In this document: in pieces, positions 37,057 through 45,885 of the stretch
Position numbering within the stretch: position 1 is the stretch's first letter
Layout: each line of letters begins with the position of its first letter
NCBI RefSeq assembly: GCF_947492535.1
Contig: NZ_CANLNH010000019.1
Coordinates: forward strand, 1-64,000
DNA: 64,000 bases
From: an uncultured Dokdonia sp.
GTDB taxonomy: Bacteria > Bacteroidota > Bacteroidia > Flavobacteriales > Flavobacteriaceae
Direction of reading: 5' to 3'
Program-made: the position numbers and the translations under genes
The notes under the pieces: generated by a model
The model's database searches: none
The model's input: only the letters and a program-made list of their open reading frames with translations
What the model was told of the DNA's origin: nothing

Positions 37057-38541
37057 ATGTATAGCATAGGGTTAGATATAGGAAGTTCATCTGTTAAAGT
37101 GGCTATTGTAAAAATTGCTACAGGTGAATGCATGATTACACTACACGAACCCGATACAGAAATGGAAATTCATGCACCAGAAAAAGGCTGGGCAGAACAA
37201 GATCCAACACTATGGTGGGAATATACATGTAAAGCTATTCAACGAGCTTTAAAAGAAACACAGATAGATGCTACAGACATTCAATCTATAGGTATTGCCT
37301 ATCAAATGCACGGATTAGTTCTTGTAGATCACAAAGGAGCAGTTTTACGAAATTCAATTATATGGTGCGATAGTCGCGCTGTAGCTATTGGTCATGAAGC
37401 CTATGAGCAGTTGGGTGTTCAAAAATGTACTAACCAACTTCTTAATACGCCTGGTAATTTTACAGCATCCAAGTTAAAATGGGTGAAAGACAATGAACCA
37501 AATGTCTATAATGCTATTTATAAATACATGCTACCTGGTGATTATATTGCTTATAAACTAAGTGGTATCATTCATACGACTAAAAACGGACTTTCAGAAG
37601 GTATTTTATGGGATTATAAAAATCATGCGCTTGCTGATGTGTTATTAGAGCATTATGACATTGATAAACACCTCACTCCTACGCTTACTGAAAATTTCAC
37701 GTTACAAAGTAAGGTTAACACAAAAGCTTCTGAAGAAACAGGATTAAACGTTGGGACTGTCATAAGATACAGAGCAGGTGATCAACCTAATAATGCACTA
37801 TCATTAGGTGTTTTTGAATCAGGACAGGCAGCACTCACAGGAGGAACTTCTGGGGTGATCTATGCAGTCACCGAGCAATCCACATTTAAAGAGATTCAAC
37901 GTGTAAATCAATTTGCACATGCCAATTATTCATCTGAAACCCCTACTGTAGGGAGATTGTTGAATATAAACGGTGCTGGCATACAATATCGTTGGTTACT
38001 CAATAATACAAAAGCATCATCTTATGAAGAAATGAATACAAAAGCAGCTACCATTGCTATTGGAGCTGATGGTTTGGTTCTCTTACCCTTTGGAAATGGT
38101 GCCGAACGAATGTTTCATAATCGCATCATAGGAACACATATTAAAAACCTTGATTTAAATCGTCATCAGGATGCCCATCTTTATAGAGCTGCATTAGAGG
38201 GTATTGCTTTCTCCTTTGTTTATGGCATGGAATTATTAAAAGAAGATCACACAGAGATACATACACTACGCGCGGGTAATGATAACTTATTTAGATCAGA
38301 AATTTTTGGAATAACCATCGCAACATTAATTGGACAACCTATTGAAATATACAATACAACGGGTGCTGTAGGCGCTGCTAGAGCTGCAAGTCTTAAAGAT
38401 CATGACTTTACATCTTTCAGTAAACAAATCGTTTCCAATGATCATATCACCACCTATACACCTTCTCAAAATACTTCTTTATATAAAGAAGCCTATCAAC
38501 ACTGGAAAAAAGAAGTAGAACATACACTAAAAAACAATTAA
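37057..38541 (+). CDS. xylB: Xylulokinase
   Basis: The 494-residue FGGY-family sugar kinase phosphorylates D-xylulose to xylulose 5-phosphate. The N-terminal ATPase phosphate-1 motif [10 protein letters not shown] (5-14) is intact. So are the QMHG element near residue 86, the WCDSR segment, and the phosphate-2/adenosine motif [12 protein letters not shown]. Length fits E. coli XylB (484). It starts 2 bp after the regulator and 4 bp before xylA, so the three are co-translated. Confidence 0.96.
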   Translation: MYSIGLDIGSSSVKVAIVKIATGECMITLHEPDTEMEIHAPEKGWAEQDPTLWWEYTCKAIQRALKETQIDATDIQSIGIAYQMHGLVLVDHKGAVLRNSIIWCDSRAVAIGHEAYEQLGVQKCTNQLLNTPGNFTASKLKWVKDNEPNVYNAIYKYMLPGDYIAYKLSGIIHTTKNGLSEGILWDYKNHALADVLLEHYDIDKHLTPTLTENFTLQSKVNTKASEETGLNVGTVIRYRAGDQPNNALSLGVFESGQAALTGGTSGVIYAVTEQSTFKEIQRVNQFAHANYSSETPTVGRLLNINGAGIQYRWLLNNTKASSYEEMNTKAATIAIGADGLVLLPFGNGAERMFHNRIIGTHIKNLDLNRHQDAHLYRAALEGIAFSFVYGMELLKEDHTEIHTLRAGNDNLFRSEIFGITIATLIGQPIEIYNTTGAVGAARAASLKDHDFTSFSKQIVSNDHITTYTPSQNTSLYKEAYQHWKKEVEHTLKNN

Positions 38542-38545
38542 AATT

Positions 38546-39862
38546 ATGGCTAGCCACGAGTATTTTAAAGGCATCCCTAAGATCTCTTACGAAGGACCAC
38601 AATCAGATAATCCTTTAGCATATAAATATTACGACTCAGAAAAAGTGATTGCAGGAAAAACAATGAGAGAACATTTTAAGTTTGCTATTGCCTATTGGCA
38701 TACCTTCTGTGGTCAAGGATCTGATCCTTTTGGGCCTGGAACTCAAAACTTTGCTTGGGATCGAGCCACAGATCCTATACAAGCGGCAAAAGATAAAGCC
38801 GATGCTGCTTTTGAATTCATTTCAAAATTGGGGTTTGACTATTTCTGTTTTCATGATTTTGATCTTGTTCAGGAAGCAGCCACATTTACTGCATCTGAAA
38901 AACGTCTAGATACGATTGTAGACTATATCCAACAAAAGAAAAACGAAACAGATATAAAACTCCTTTGGGGAACTGCCAATTGTTTTTCTAATCCACGATA
39001 TATGAATGGTGCAGCTACTAATCCTCAGTTTGATGTTGTGGCTAGAGCAGGTGCACAAATAAAACTAGCATTAGATGCAACTATTAAGTTAAACGGTGAA
39101 AACTATGTCTTTTGGGGTGGTCGAGAAGGCTATATGTCTTTACTCAATACGGATATGCATAGAGAGTTGGATCACATGGGACAGTTTTTAACCATGGCTA
39201 GAGATTATGCACGATCACAAGGTTTTAAAGGTACTTTCTTTATAGAACCAAAACCGATGGAACCTATGAAACATCAATACGACTTTGATGCTGCAACAGC
39301 CATTGGTTTTCTAAAAGAGTATGGACTTGATAAAGATTTTAAATTAAATATAGAAGTGAATCATGCGACACTAGCACAACATACGTTCCAACACGAACTA
39401 GAAGTAGCAGCAAAGGCTAATATGTTGGGTAGTGTAGATGCTAATAGAGGGGATTATCAAAATGGATGGGATACAGATCAGTTTCCAAATAACATTCAAG
39501 AAACCACCGAAGCCATGTTGGTATTCTTAAAAGCTGGCGGATTGCAAGGGGGTGGTATTAATTTTGACGCTAAAATAAGACGTAATTCTACCGATATGGA
39601 AGACGTATTCTATGCGCATATTGGTGGCGCAGATACATTTGCGAGAGCACTTATTACTGCTGATAAGATCATGACGTCATCATCCTATCTAAAACTAAGG
39701 CAAGAACGCTATAGTTCCTTTGACACTGGTAAAGGAAAGGAATTTGAGTCTGGAAATATGAAGCTACAAGACTTGTATGAGATCGCAAAAGAAAATGGCG
39801 AACTTCCGTTACAAAGCGGGAAACAAGAGCTCTTTGAAAACATCATCAATCAATATATCTAA
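38546..39862 (+). CDS. xylA: Xylose isomerase
   Basis: This 438-residue class II xylose isomerase converts D-xylose to D-xylulose with two divalent metals. Visible active-site segments are FCFHDFDL (His/Asp pair), [25 protein letters not shown] (metal Glu and catalytic Lys), the EVNHATLA strand and [17 protein letters not shown] (metal Asp residues). Length matches the ~440-residue class II enzymes. It sits directly between xylB and the sugar transporter. Confidence 0.98.
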   Translation: MASHEYFKGIPKISYEGPQSDNPLAYKYYDSEKVIAGKTMREHFKFAIAYWHTFCGQGSDPFGPGTQNFAWDRATDPIQAAKDKADAAFEFISKLGFDYFCFHDFDLVQEAATFTASEKRLDTIVDYIQQKKNETDIKLLWGTANCFSNPRYMNGAATNPQFDVVARAGAQIKLALDATIKLNGENYVFWGGREGYMSLLNTDMHRELDHMGQFLTMARDYARSQGFKGTFFIEPKPMEPMKHQYDFDAATAIGFLKEYGLDKDFKLNIEVNHATLAQHTFQHELEVAAKANMLGSVDANRGDYQNGWDTDQFPNNIQETTEAMLVFLKAGGLQGGGINFDAKIRRNSTDMEDVFYAHIGGADTFARALITADKIMTSSSYLKLRQERYSSFDTGKGKEFESGNMKLQDLYEIAKENGELPLQSGKQELFENIINQYI

Positions 39863-39873
39863 ACACCTAGTTT

Positions 39874-41292
39874 ATGGCTTCTTCTAAAAATTCTTCATAC
39901 CTGCTTAAATTAGCCATGGTCGCTACGTTAGGAGGGCTCCTTTTTGGTTATGATACGGGTGTTATCTCAGGAACAGTGGGTTCTTTAGAAAGTTTCTTTG
40001 TCACACCCAAAAATCTAAGCGAAAATGCAGCAAGTGCTTTTAAAGGATTTATTGTTTCTAGTGCTTTAATTGGATGTATTATAGGAGGTGTATTGAGTGG
40101 TTTTGTAAGTACTGCCGTAGGCAGAAAAAAAGGACTTGTCATAGCGGGTATTTTATTTCTCATTTCTGCTTTAGGATCGGCGATGCCTGAGCTATTACTA
40201 AAACCTATAGGAGATGCAGATCACACATTTTCTACTATTTTTATTATTTACAGAGTTATTGGAGGTATTGGTGTAGGGCTAGCTTCTATGTTATCCCCCT
40301 TATATATTGCAGAAATAGCGCCTGCAAAAAAAAGAGGCCAATTAGTATCCTATAATCAATTAGCCATTATTGCTGGGTTTATGGTGGTGTATTTTGTCAA
40401 CTATTCTATCTCTAAGTTCGGCGGTTCAGACGAATGGCTTAATACTGTAGGCTGGCGATGGATGTTTGCATCAGAAATCATACCGGCAGGACTTTTCTTA
40501 TTATTCTTATTCTTTGTGCCTGACACTCCTCGATCGTTAATGCTTAAAGGTAAATCTGAACAAGCGCTGAAAGTACTCATCAAAGTGAATGGTGAGTCTG
40601 AAGCTCATAAAATACAACATGAAATTAAAACTTCTATAGATAAACCTGATTCAAAAAAACTACTTTCATTTGGTTGGGGCATCATTATCATTGGCGTGAT
40701 GCTTTCTGTTTTCCAACAGTTTGTTGGGATCAATGTCGTGTTATATTATGCGCCAGAAATCTTTAAAAATATAAACCCAGATACCGATGGCGCTCTTTTA
40801 CAGACAATCATTGTGGGGGTCGTCAATTTCTTATTTACCATTATCGCTATCAAAACAGTAGATAGTTACGGAAGAAAGCCTTTAATGATGATAGGTGCTT
40901 TAGGAATGGCCATCGCCATGCTATCATTAGGTTTTGTTTTTTATTCGGAAGCTACAGGCTATCTCGCACTCGTATGTATGATGATATATGTTGCTAGTTT
41001 TGCCCTTAGCTGGGGACCTGTCACCTGGGTATTATTATCAGAAATATTTCCAAATAAAATTCGTGGTCGCGCCATGGCCATTGCTGTCGCTGCACAATGG
41101 ATCGCAAATTATGCCGTATCCTTCACCTTCCCTATGATGGATGATAACCGTTATCTCACCGAACAATTTCACAATGGATTTGCTTATTGGGTATACGGTA
41201 TCATGGGCTTTTTAGCCTTCTTATTTGTCAGGAAATTTATTCCTGAAACAAAAGGAAAAACACTAGAAGAGATGGAAGAATTATGGAAATAA
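39874..41292 (+). CDS. xylE: D-xylose:H+ symporter, MFS sugar porter family
   Basis: This 472-residue protein has 12 predicted membrane segments. Sugar-porter signatures are present: GYDTGVISGT in helix 1, GRKKG between helices 2 and 3, PLYIAEIAPAKKRGQ, PDTPRSLMLKG after helix 6, QQFVGINVVLYYAPEIF in helix 7 and PETKGKTLEEMEELW at the C-terminus. Closest in plan to E. coli XylE. Position in the operon after xylA supports xylose as substrate, though arabinose or other pentoses cannot be ruled out. Confidence 0.93.
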   Translation: MASSKNSSYLLKLAMVATLGGLLFGYDTGVISGTVGSLESFFVTPKNLSENAASAFKGFIVSSALIGCIIGGVLSGFVSTAVGRKKGLVIAGILFLISALGSAMPELLLKPIGDADHTFSTIFIIYRVIGGIGVGLASMLSPLYIAEIAPAKKRGQLVSYNQLAIIAGFMVVYFVNYSISKFGGSDEWLNTVGWRWMFASEIIPAGLFLLFLFFVPDTPRSLMLKGKSEQALKVLIKVNGESEAHKIQHEIKTSIDKPDSKKLLSFGWGIIIIGVMLSVFQQFVGINVVLYYAPEIFKNINPDTDGALLQTIIVGVVNFLFTIIAIKTVDSYGRKPLMMIGALGMAIAMLSLGFVFYSEATGYLALVCMMIYVASFALSWGPVTWVLLSEIFPNKIRGRAMAIAVAAQWIANYAVSFTFPMMDDNRYLTEQFHNGFAYWVYGIMGFLAFLFVRKFIPETKGKTLEEMEELWK

Positions 41293-41305
41293 AAAATAAC
41301 TGTCT

Positions 41306-43975
41306 ATGCATACAAATATCATGAAAAATCATTTTTGTTTGAAAATAATCAACAAGTCTGCATTCTGTATCGTTTTTAGTATACTATTATATTCGTGTAC
41401 AGAAAGTACTCAAAAAGAATATGAGTACACCTATCAAAACCCAACAATATCATTTGAAGAAAGAGCTACAGATTTAGTGAGTCAAATGACCTTAGGAGAA
41501 AAAGTATCCCAAATGCGATATGATGCTCCAGAAATTGAACGATTAGGAGTTCCTGCTTATAACTGGTGGAATGAATGCCTTCATGGCGTAGCTCGAGCTG
41601 GAGAAGCCACAGTATTTCCTCAAGGAATTGGTATGGGATCTACGTGGAATCCTGCATTAATCCATGATATGGGAACTGCTGTTTCTGATGAAGCTCGTGC
41701 CAAACATCATAGATTTGCTAAAGAAGGAAAACGAGGTATTTATCAAGGGTTGACTTTCTGGACACCTAACATTAACATTTTTAGAGACCCAAGATGGGGA
41801 CGCGGTCAAGAAACCTATGGAGAAGATCCCTATTTAACCAGTAGAATTGGCGTTCATTATATCAAAGGACTACAAGGAGACGATCCTAAGTATTTAAAAC
41901 TCGTAGCTACTGCCAAACACTTTGCCGTACATAGTGGTCCCGAAAAATCAAGACATGAAGATAATTACCAAGTCTCTAATAGAGACTTATATGAAACCTA
42001 TCTTCCTGCATTTGAAGCTGCTGTTAAAGAAGCCAACGTACACTCCGTCATGTGTGCCTATAATAGATTTAGAGATGAAGCCTGTTGCGGTAGTAATTTA
42101 TTACTGCAAAAAATCTTACGAGACGACTGGGGTTTTCAAGGCTATGTAGTATCCGACTGTTGGGCTATTAATGACTTTTGGGAGCCAAACAGACATGGCT
42201 TAACCGAAACTGCCGCAGAAGCAGGTGCATTGGCTGTAGACAGAGGTACCGATCTCAATTGTGGAAATGTATATGATCCCAATTTAAAAGAAGCCGTACT
42301 CAAAGAACTTATTGATGAATCCAAATTAGATATCGCATTACATCGCCTATTTACTGCCCGTTTTAAACTCGGAATGTTTGATGATGCTAAAGATGTAAAA
42401 TGGGCGAAAATTCCGTATGATGTGGTCGCAAGTGATAAACACTACCAACTTTCTGAAAAAGTAGCTAGAGAGTCTATGGTATTACTTAAAAACGATAATA
42501 ACGTATTACCGCTGAGTAAAGACATTGCATCCATTGCAGTCATAGGACCAAATGCCAACTCAAAACAAGCATTATTAGGAAATTATCATGGTACACCTCA
42601 TCAATTTATCACTCCGCTAAAAGCTATCAAAAACAAACTCCCCAATGCACAAGTCAATTATGCATTAGGAAGTGATGTAGCAGAAGGGTGGCCTATTTTA
42701 GAACCTATTCCTACTTCTGTGCTTAAAAATGGAAATGAAAAAGGCTTAAAAGGAACCTATTATGCTAATAGATCTTGGGAAGGCGAACCTTCACTGGTAA
42801 GAAATGATGAATCAGTTCACTTTATTTGGATGCCAGAAAAACCTGTGAAAGCTATTCAGAATGATGAATTTTCGGTTAGATGGACAGGGCAAATTATTCC
42901 TGAAGAAAGTGGCGTCTATCGAATAGGATTAAAAGCAAGTAGTGGTGGAAAAATCTATTTTAATGAAGAATTACAATTTGAGTTTAGTGATGATCATGAA
43001 CCCAAAACTAGATATTTTGATACTGAGCTTACCAAAGGAGTTGTGTACGATATTAAAATAGACTACTTCAATTATCACACAGATCCTCAAGCACATTTGG
43101 TATGGGCAAAAAAGGATCAAGATTTATTAAGCCCAGCGATTGAAGCAGCTAAAAAATCGGATGTGGTGGTACTTTGTTTAGGTTTATCTCCTAATATCGA
43201 AGGAGAAGAAATGCCTGTATTACTAGAAGGATTTGATAAAGGAGATCGTTCAGAGATCACCCTTCCTAAAACACAAATAACATTACTAAAAGAAATACAA
43301 GCATTAGGAAAACCAACCGTATTAGTACTTATGAACGGAAGTGCCTTAGCAGTCAATTGGGCAGATGAAAACATTCCTGCTATTCTTGAGGCATGGTATC
43401 CTGGTGAATTTGGTGGAAAGGCTATAGCAGATGTATTATTTGGTGATTACAACCCGGCTGGTAGATTGCCAGTTACTTTTTATAAATCTGTAAATGACTT
43501 GCCTGATTTTAAGTCCTACGGTATGGAAAATAGAACCTACAAATATTTTAAAGGAGATCCATTATATGCGTTTGGCCATGGATTAAGTTATACTAATTTC
43601 ACTTATGATCATTTAGAGTTGCCAGAGATAATAGAAGCCCAAAAAGAGATTTCATTAAAGGTATCTGTGACCAACTCAGGTGACCTAGATGGCGACGAAG
43701 TAGTACAAGTGTATATCTCACATATCAATAGTGCATATGATGCTCCGATACGATCGCTCGTTGGTTTTAAACGTATTCATCTAAAAGCAAATGAAACAAA
43801 AACGGTTGATTTTACAATAACACCCAAATTATATGCTCAATTAGACGAAGATGGCAATAAGATATATCCAGAAGGAAAAATGTCTATCAGTATTGGTGGG
43901 AGACAACCTACAGCCGGTGAACTTCGCACATCATCTTCAGATAACCTAGTGTCTAAAGTTGTTACTATAAAATAG
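41306..43975 (+). CDS. GH3 beta-xylosidase/beta-glucosidase lipoprotein with PA14 insert
   Basis: The 889-residue glycoside hydrolase probably releases xylose from xylo-oligosaccharides for the operon. ATG 41306 and ATG 41321 both precede a lipoprotein signal (FSILLYSC). The GH3 TIM barrel (~45-385) includes WWNECLHG, KHFAVHSG and the nucleophile motif YVVSDCW (Asp near 283). The alpha/beta sandwich is interrupted by a PA14 domain (~480-615), and a FnIII-like domain closes the protein (~795-880). The domain order matches plant-type beta-xylosidases from Bacteroidota. It lies 13 bp after the transporter gene. Periplasmic or outer-membrane location is inferred from the lipobox. Confidence 0.93.
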   Translation: MHTNIMKNHFCLKIINKSAFCIVFSILLYSCTESTQKEYEYTYQNPTISFEERATDLVSQMTLGEKVSQMRYDAPEIERLGVPAYNWWNECLHGVARAGEATVFPQGIGMGSTWNPALIHDMGTAVSDEARAKHHRFAKEGKRGIYQGLTFWTPNINIFRDPRWGRGQETYGEDPYLTSRIGVHYIKGLQGDDPKYLKLVATAKHFAVHSGPEKSRHEDNYQVSNRDLYETYLPAFEAAVKEANVHSVMCAYNRFRDEACCGSNLLLQKILRDDWGFQGYVVSDCWAINDFWEPNRHGLTETAAEAGALAVDRGTDLNCGNVYDPNLKEAVLKELIDESKLDIALHRLFTARFKLGMFDDAKDVKWAKIPYDVVASDKHYQLSEKVARESMVLLKNDNNVLPLSKDIASIAVIGPNANSKQALLGNYHGTPHQFITPLKAIKNKLPNAQVNYALGSDVAEGWPILEPIPTSVLKNGNEKGLKGTYYANRSWEGEPSLVRNDESVHFIWMPEKPVKAIQNDEFSVRWTGQIIPEESGVYRIGLKASSGGKIYFNEELQFEFSDDHEPKTRYFDTELTKGVVYDIKIDYFNYHTDPQAHLVWAKKDQDLLSPAIEAAKKSDVVVLCLGLSPNIEGEEMPVLLEGFDKGDRSEITLPKTQITLLKEIQALGKPTVLVLMNGSALAVNWADENIPAILEAWYPGEFGGKAIADVLFGDYNPAGRLPVTFYKSVNDLPDFKSYGMENRTYKYFKGDPLYAFGHGLSYTNFTYDHLELPEIIEAQKEISLKVSVTNSGDLDGDEVVQVYISHINSAYDAPIRSLVGFKRIHLKANETKTVDFTITPKLYAQLDEDGNKIYPEGKMSISIGGRQPTAGELRTSSSDNLVSKVVTIK

Positions 43976-44437
43976 TGTATTCAAAAAATTAAAATAATCC
44001 GTTATAAGAAGAGGTAAAACGGGTATGATATTTAAATGTCACCTCGAGTTCAGTCAAAAGTTTCGTTAGTACTTATAATCTTTCAGATAGATCCCGACTG
44101 CGCTGGATCAGGCAATATATATACCAATTATTACCTGTTTAAAAAACGACTACTCTCCTATTTAAAGTCAATAAGATTATGAAATATAATCTATTTATGA
44201 AAATGTGTCTGGGTACGCTTTCGCGAAAGCGTATACGTGAGATTTACAATCAGAGGGAGAGTGAAACGATAAAGCGTATAAAGAATTCTTTAGATATAAT
44301 GCTAAATTCATTTTTAGATACTACTCCAAAAAATCATTTTTTAGCTAATTTTTGAATTGTTTATATAAATACATTTTAAAATTTAAAAAAACTTTTAAAA
44401 AAGCTTTCAAAAGGTTTTTTAAAAAGAAAAAGCGTCA
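43976..44437. other. Spacer between the xylose operon and tRNA-Ser, no gene seen
   Basis: It holds a degenerate dispersed repeat around 44040-44110, a composite palindromic element (44211-44280) and a homopolymer-rich run of A and T (44375-44430) just upstream of the tRNA promoter. Confidence 0.6.
44211..44280. repeat. Composite palindromic element with 20-bp perfect palindrome
   Basis: TACGCTTTCGCGAAAGCGTA (44214-44233) is followed by CGTGAGATTTACAATCAGAG, GAGTGAAACGAT and AAAGCGTATA. The right end inversely repeats the left TATACGCTTT motif, so the whole has terminal inverted repeats. Confidence 0.8.
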
Positions 44438-44445
44438 TATATTTG
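44438..44445 (+). promoter_or_regulatory. Putative -7 element of the tRNA-Ser transcript
   Basis: TATATTTG (TAnnTTTG), 37 bases before the mature tRNA 5' end. Confidence 0.6.
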
Positions 44446-44482
44446 CACCCGCATTCAAGGAAATACCTTGATGAGGCACTCA

Positions 44483-44567
44483 GGAGAAATGGCAGAGTGG
44501 TCGAATGCGGCAGTCTTGAAAACTGTTGAGGGTCACACCTCCGGGGGTTCGAATCCCTCTTTCTCCG
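44483..44567 (+). tRNA. tRNA-Ser (anticodon TGA)
   Basis: Class II tRNA of 85 nt. Acceptor GGAGAAA (44483-44489) pairs with TTTCTCC (44560-44566). The anticodon loop CTTGAAA carries TGA at 44517-44519. A long variable arm (GTTGAGGGTCACACCTCC region) and T-loop TTCGAAT follow. The 3' CCA is not encoded. It starts an array of structured repeats that copy its 3' end. Confidence 0.95.
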
Positions 44568-44568
44568 C

Positions 44569-44744
44569 TTAGAGCAAAGCTCGATTTCTGAATAGAAATC
44601 GGGCTTTTTCTTTTTATGTGAACATTAAAAGCATCGCTTTTAAAAGAGAACAGGAAAAGAAAAAGCCCAGAGATCGCCTAAGCGAGATCGAGCTTTATTG
44701 TCACCAGCGTGTGATTGAGGGATCTGTAATCCCTCTTTCTCCGC
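44569..44744 (+). repeat. tRNA-Ser-associated structured repeat, unit 1
   Basis: Unit of 176 bp ending in AATCCCTCTTTCTCCGC (44728-44744), the same 17 bases that end the tRNA (44552-44568). It opens with a 14-bp terminator-like stem (44576-44607, loop GAAT, then T-rich). An outer inverted repeat GGGCTTTTTCTTTT/AAAAGAAAAAGCCC encloses a small hairpin AAAAGC-ATC-GCTTTT, and a GATCGC-CTAA-GCGA stem lies before GGGAT...ATCCC. Confidence 0.8.
44576..44616 (+). terminator. Strong hairpin with T-tract after tRNA-Ser
   Basis: Stem AAAGCTCGATTTCT/AGAAATCGGGCTTT has one G-U pair and a GAAT loop, followed by TTCTTTTT. It is the probable terminator of a tRNA-only transcript. Confidence 0.7.
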
Positions 44745-44910
44745 ATCAAAAGCTTCACACATTAGGTGGAGCTTTTTCTTTTTCTGTAGACAGAAAGCAT
44801 AGTTTTCTCAGTCGGAGGAAAACGAAAAAAGCTTCAAGGCGTAGCCTGGAGCGTTTTGATGTATTGGATTCCCTATCTGGGATCAACATAGTTAATCCCT
44901 CTTTCTCCGC
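44745..44910 (+). repeat. tRNA-Ser-associated structured repeat, unit 2
   Basis: Unit of 166 bp ending in an exact copy of AATCCCTCTTTCTCCGC (44894-44910). It opens with stem AAAAGCTTCAC/GTGGAGCTTTT (44748-44776) and T-rich sequence. The outer inverted repeat is AGCTTTTTC.../...GAAAAAAGCT. Primary sequence differs from unit 1 outside the tRNA-derived end, while the order of structures is kept. Confidence 0.8.
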
Positions 44911-45082
44911 AAAAGAAACCTATAACGGAAACGTTATGGGTTTTGTATTTTCAGGAGCATCGAAAGTGTACTTTCGTAAGTAACTGGAAATACAAAACTG
45001 ACAAAGCATCGCTTTGTGTGGGTTTTATGCTTGTTCAGGAATTCCTTTTAGGGATCATTGTAAATAATCCCTCTTCCTACGC
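44911..45082 (+). repeat. tRNA-Ser-associated structured repeat, unit 3
   Basis: Unit of 172 bp ending in AATCCCTCTTCCTACGC (45066-45082), two changes from the tRNA end. It opens with AAACCTATAACG-GAAA-CGTTATGGGTTT (44916-44943). Its outer inverted repeat is GTTTTGTATTT/AAATACAAAAC, and it contains ACAAAGC-ATC-GCTTTGT, the same loop as in unit 1. Confidence 0.78.
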
Positions 45083-45393
45083 TATTACTTAGTAATATCC
45101 CAAACTATATAGAAACTCTTTACTAACGCTATCTAACAATTAGTACTAATTATATTTCTTTAAGAATTAATTAAGTTTTTTTAACATAATTCAAGAAAAC
45201 TGACAGACTGCTTACTTCGTAAGTATGTTAAATATCTAGAATTAAATTTATAGAGATTCAACAAAAAAAGGACATACATGACATCGTATTTTAATGTTTT
45301 TGTCAAAAAGAATGATTTTAATTAAATATCACTATTAGATGTAATGATATAATAAAGAGTATCAATAAGGTAACTATTTTAAATTCAAAGGGC
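45083..45393. other. Spacer after the repeat array, nothing recognised
   Basis: 311 bp, AT-rich, between repeat unit 3 and the LytTR gene. There is no further copy of the tRNA end. Confidence 0.6.
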
Positions 45394-45759
45394 ATGGCTA
45401 TAACATCAAACAAAGAAACTTTTAGTAAAGACCGTATTCTTACGTATTATGGAAATGAATTTTTTATAATTCCCACTACAAATATTGCATTTATATATAT
45501 TGAAAATTCAATTATATATGTAATAAATTCAGATGGTAAAAAAAGTATTTCAAATGAAAGTCTTAATACTATTTTTTTAAAATTGAATAGACATCAATTT
45601 TTTAGAATTAATAGACAAATAATTATAAATATTTCTGCAATATCTAAAATAATAAAAATGGGATTGATTTTGAAGGTCCAGACTTCCCCATCCTGTCAAA
45701 GTCCAATATTTGTTAGAAAAAACAAGATAGCTTCATTTAAAAACTGGATTAATGGATAG
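45394..45759 (+). CDS. Stand-alone LytTR DNA-binding domain protein
   Basis: This 121-residue protein consists almost only of a LytTR domain (about 20-115): ILTYYGNEFFIIPTTNIAFIYIE, a central LNRHQFFRINRQIIINISAI motif and an RKNKIASFKNWI end. It lacks a receiver domain, so it acts without a phosphorelay or is controlled by expression. It precedes another regulatory gene (45886) by 126 bp on the same strand. Targets are unknown. Confidence 0.85.
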   Translation: MAITSNKETFSKDRILTYYGNEFFIIPTTNIAFIYIENSIIYVINSDGKKSISNESLNTIFLKLNRHQFFRINRQIIINISAISKIIKMGLILKVQTSPSCQSPIFVRKNKIASFKNWING

Positions 45760-45856
45760 GTTTAAAAAGCTATAGAATTCGTTAATTAGTCATGCTATAC
45801 AGCAAATGACACCTACATGACATCTAAATGTCGCTATAAAAACAAGGGGGTATCCA

Positions 45857-45864
45857 TACCTTTG
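45857..45864 (+). promoter_or_regulatory. Putative -7 element of the HTH-serine hydrolase gene
   Basis: TACCTTTG (TAnnTTTG) ends 21 bases before ATG 45886. It lies inside the longer open frame that begins at 45817, which argues against that upstream ATG. Confidence 0.6.
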
Positions 45865-45885
45865 CGATATCAAAAAACGAAAAGT

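Noticed and set aside
44618-44983. 121-codon basic open frame across the tRNA-associated repeats
   Set aside because: It starts at GTG, crosses two units including their tRNA-derived ends and follows the inverted repeats. The Lys/Arg richness comes from GAAAAAG-type stems. It recalls the protamine-like Tpr frame of tyrT repeats, but nothing shows that it is translated.
44483-45082. Integrative element inserted at tRNA-Ser
   Set aside because: The tRNA 3'-end copies would fit att sites, but the units are ~170 bp, evenly spaced and structured, and there is no integrase or cargo between or beyond them.
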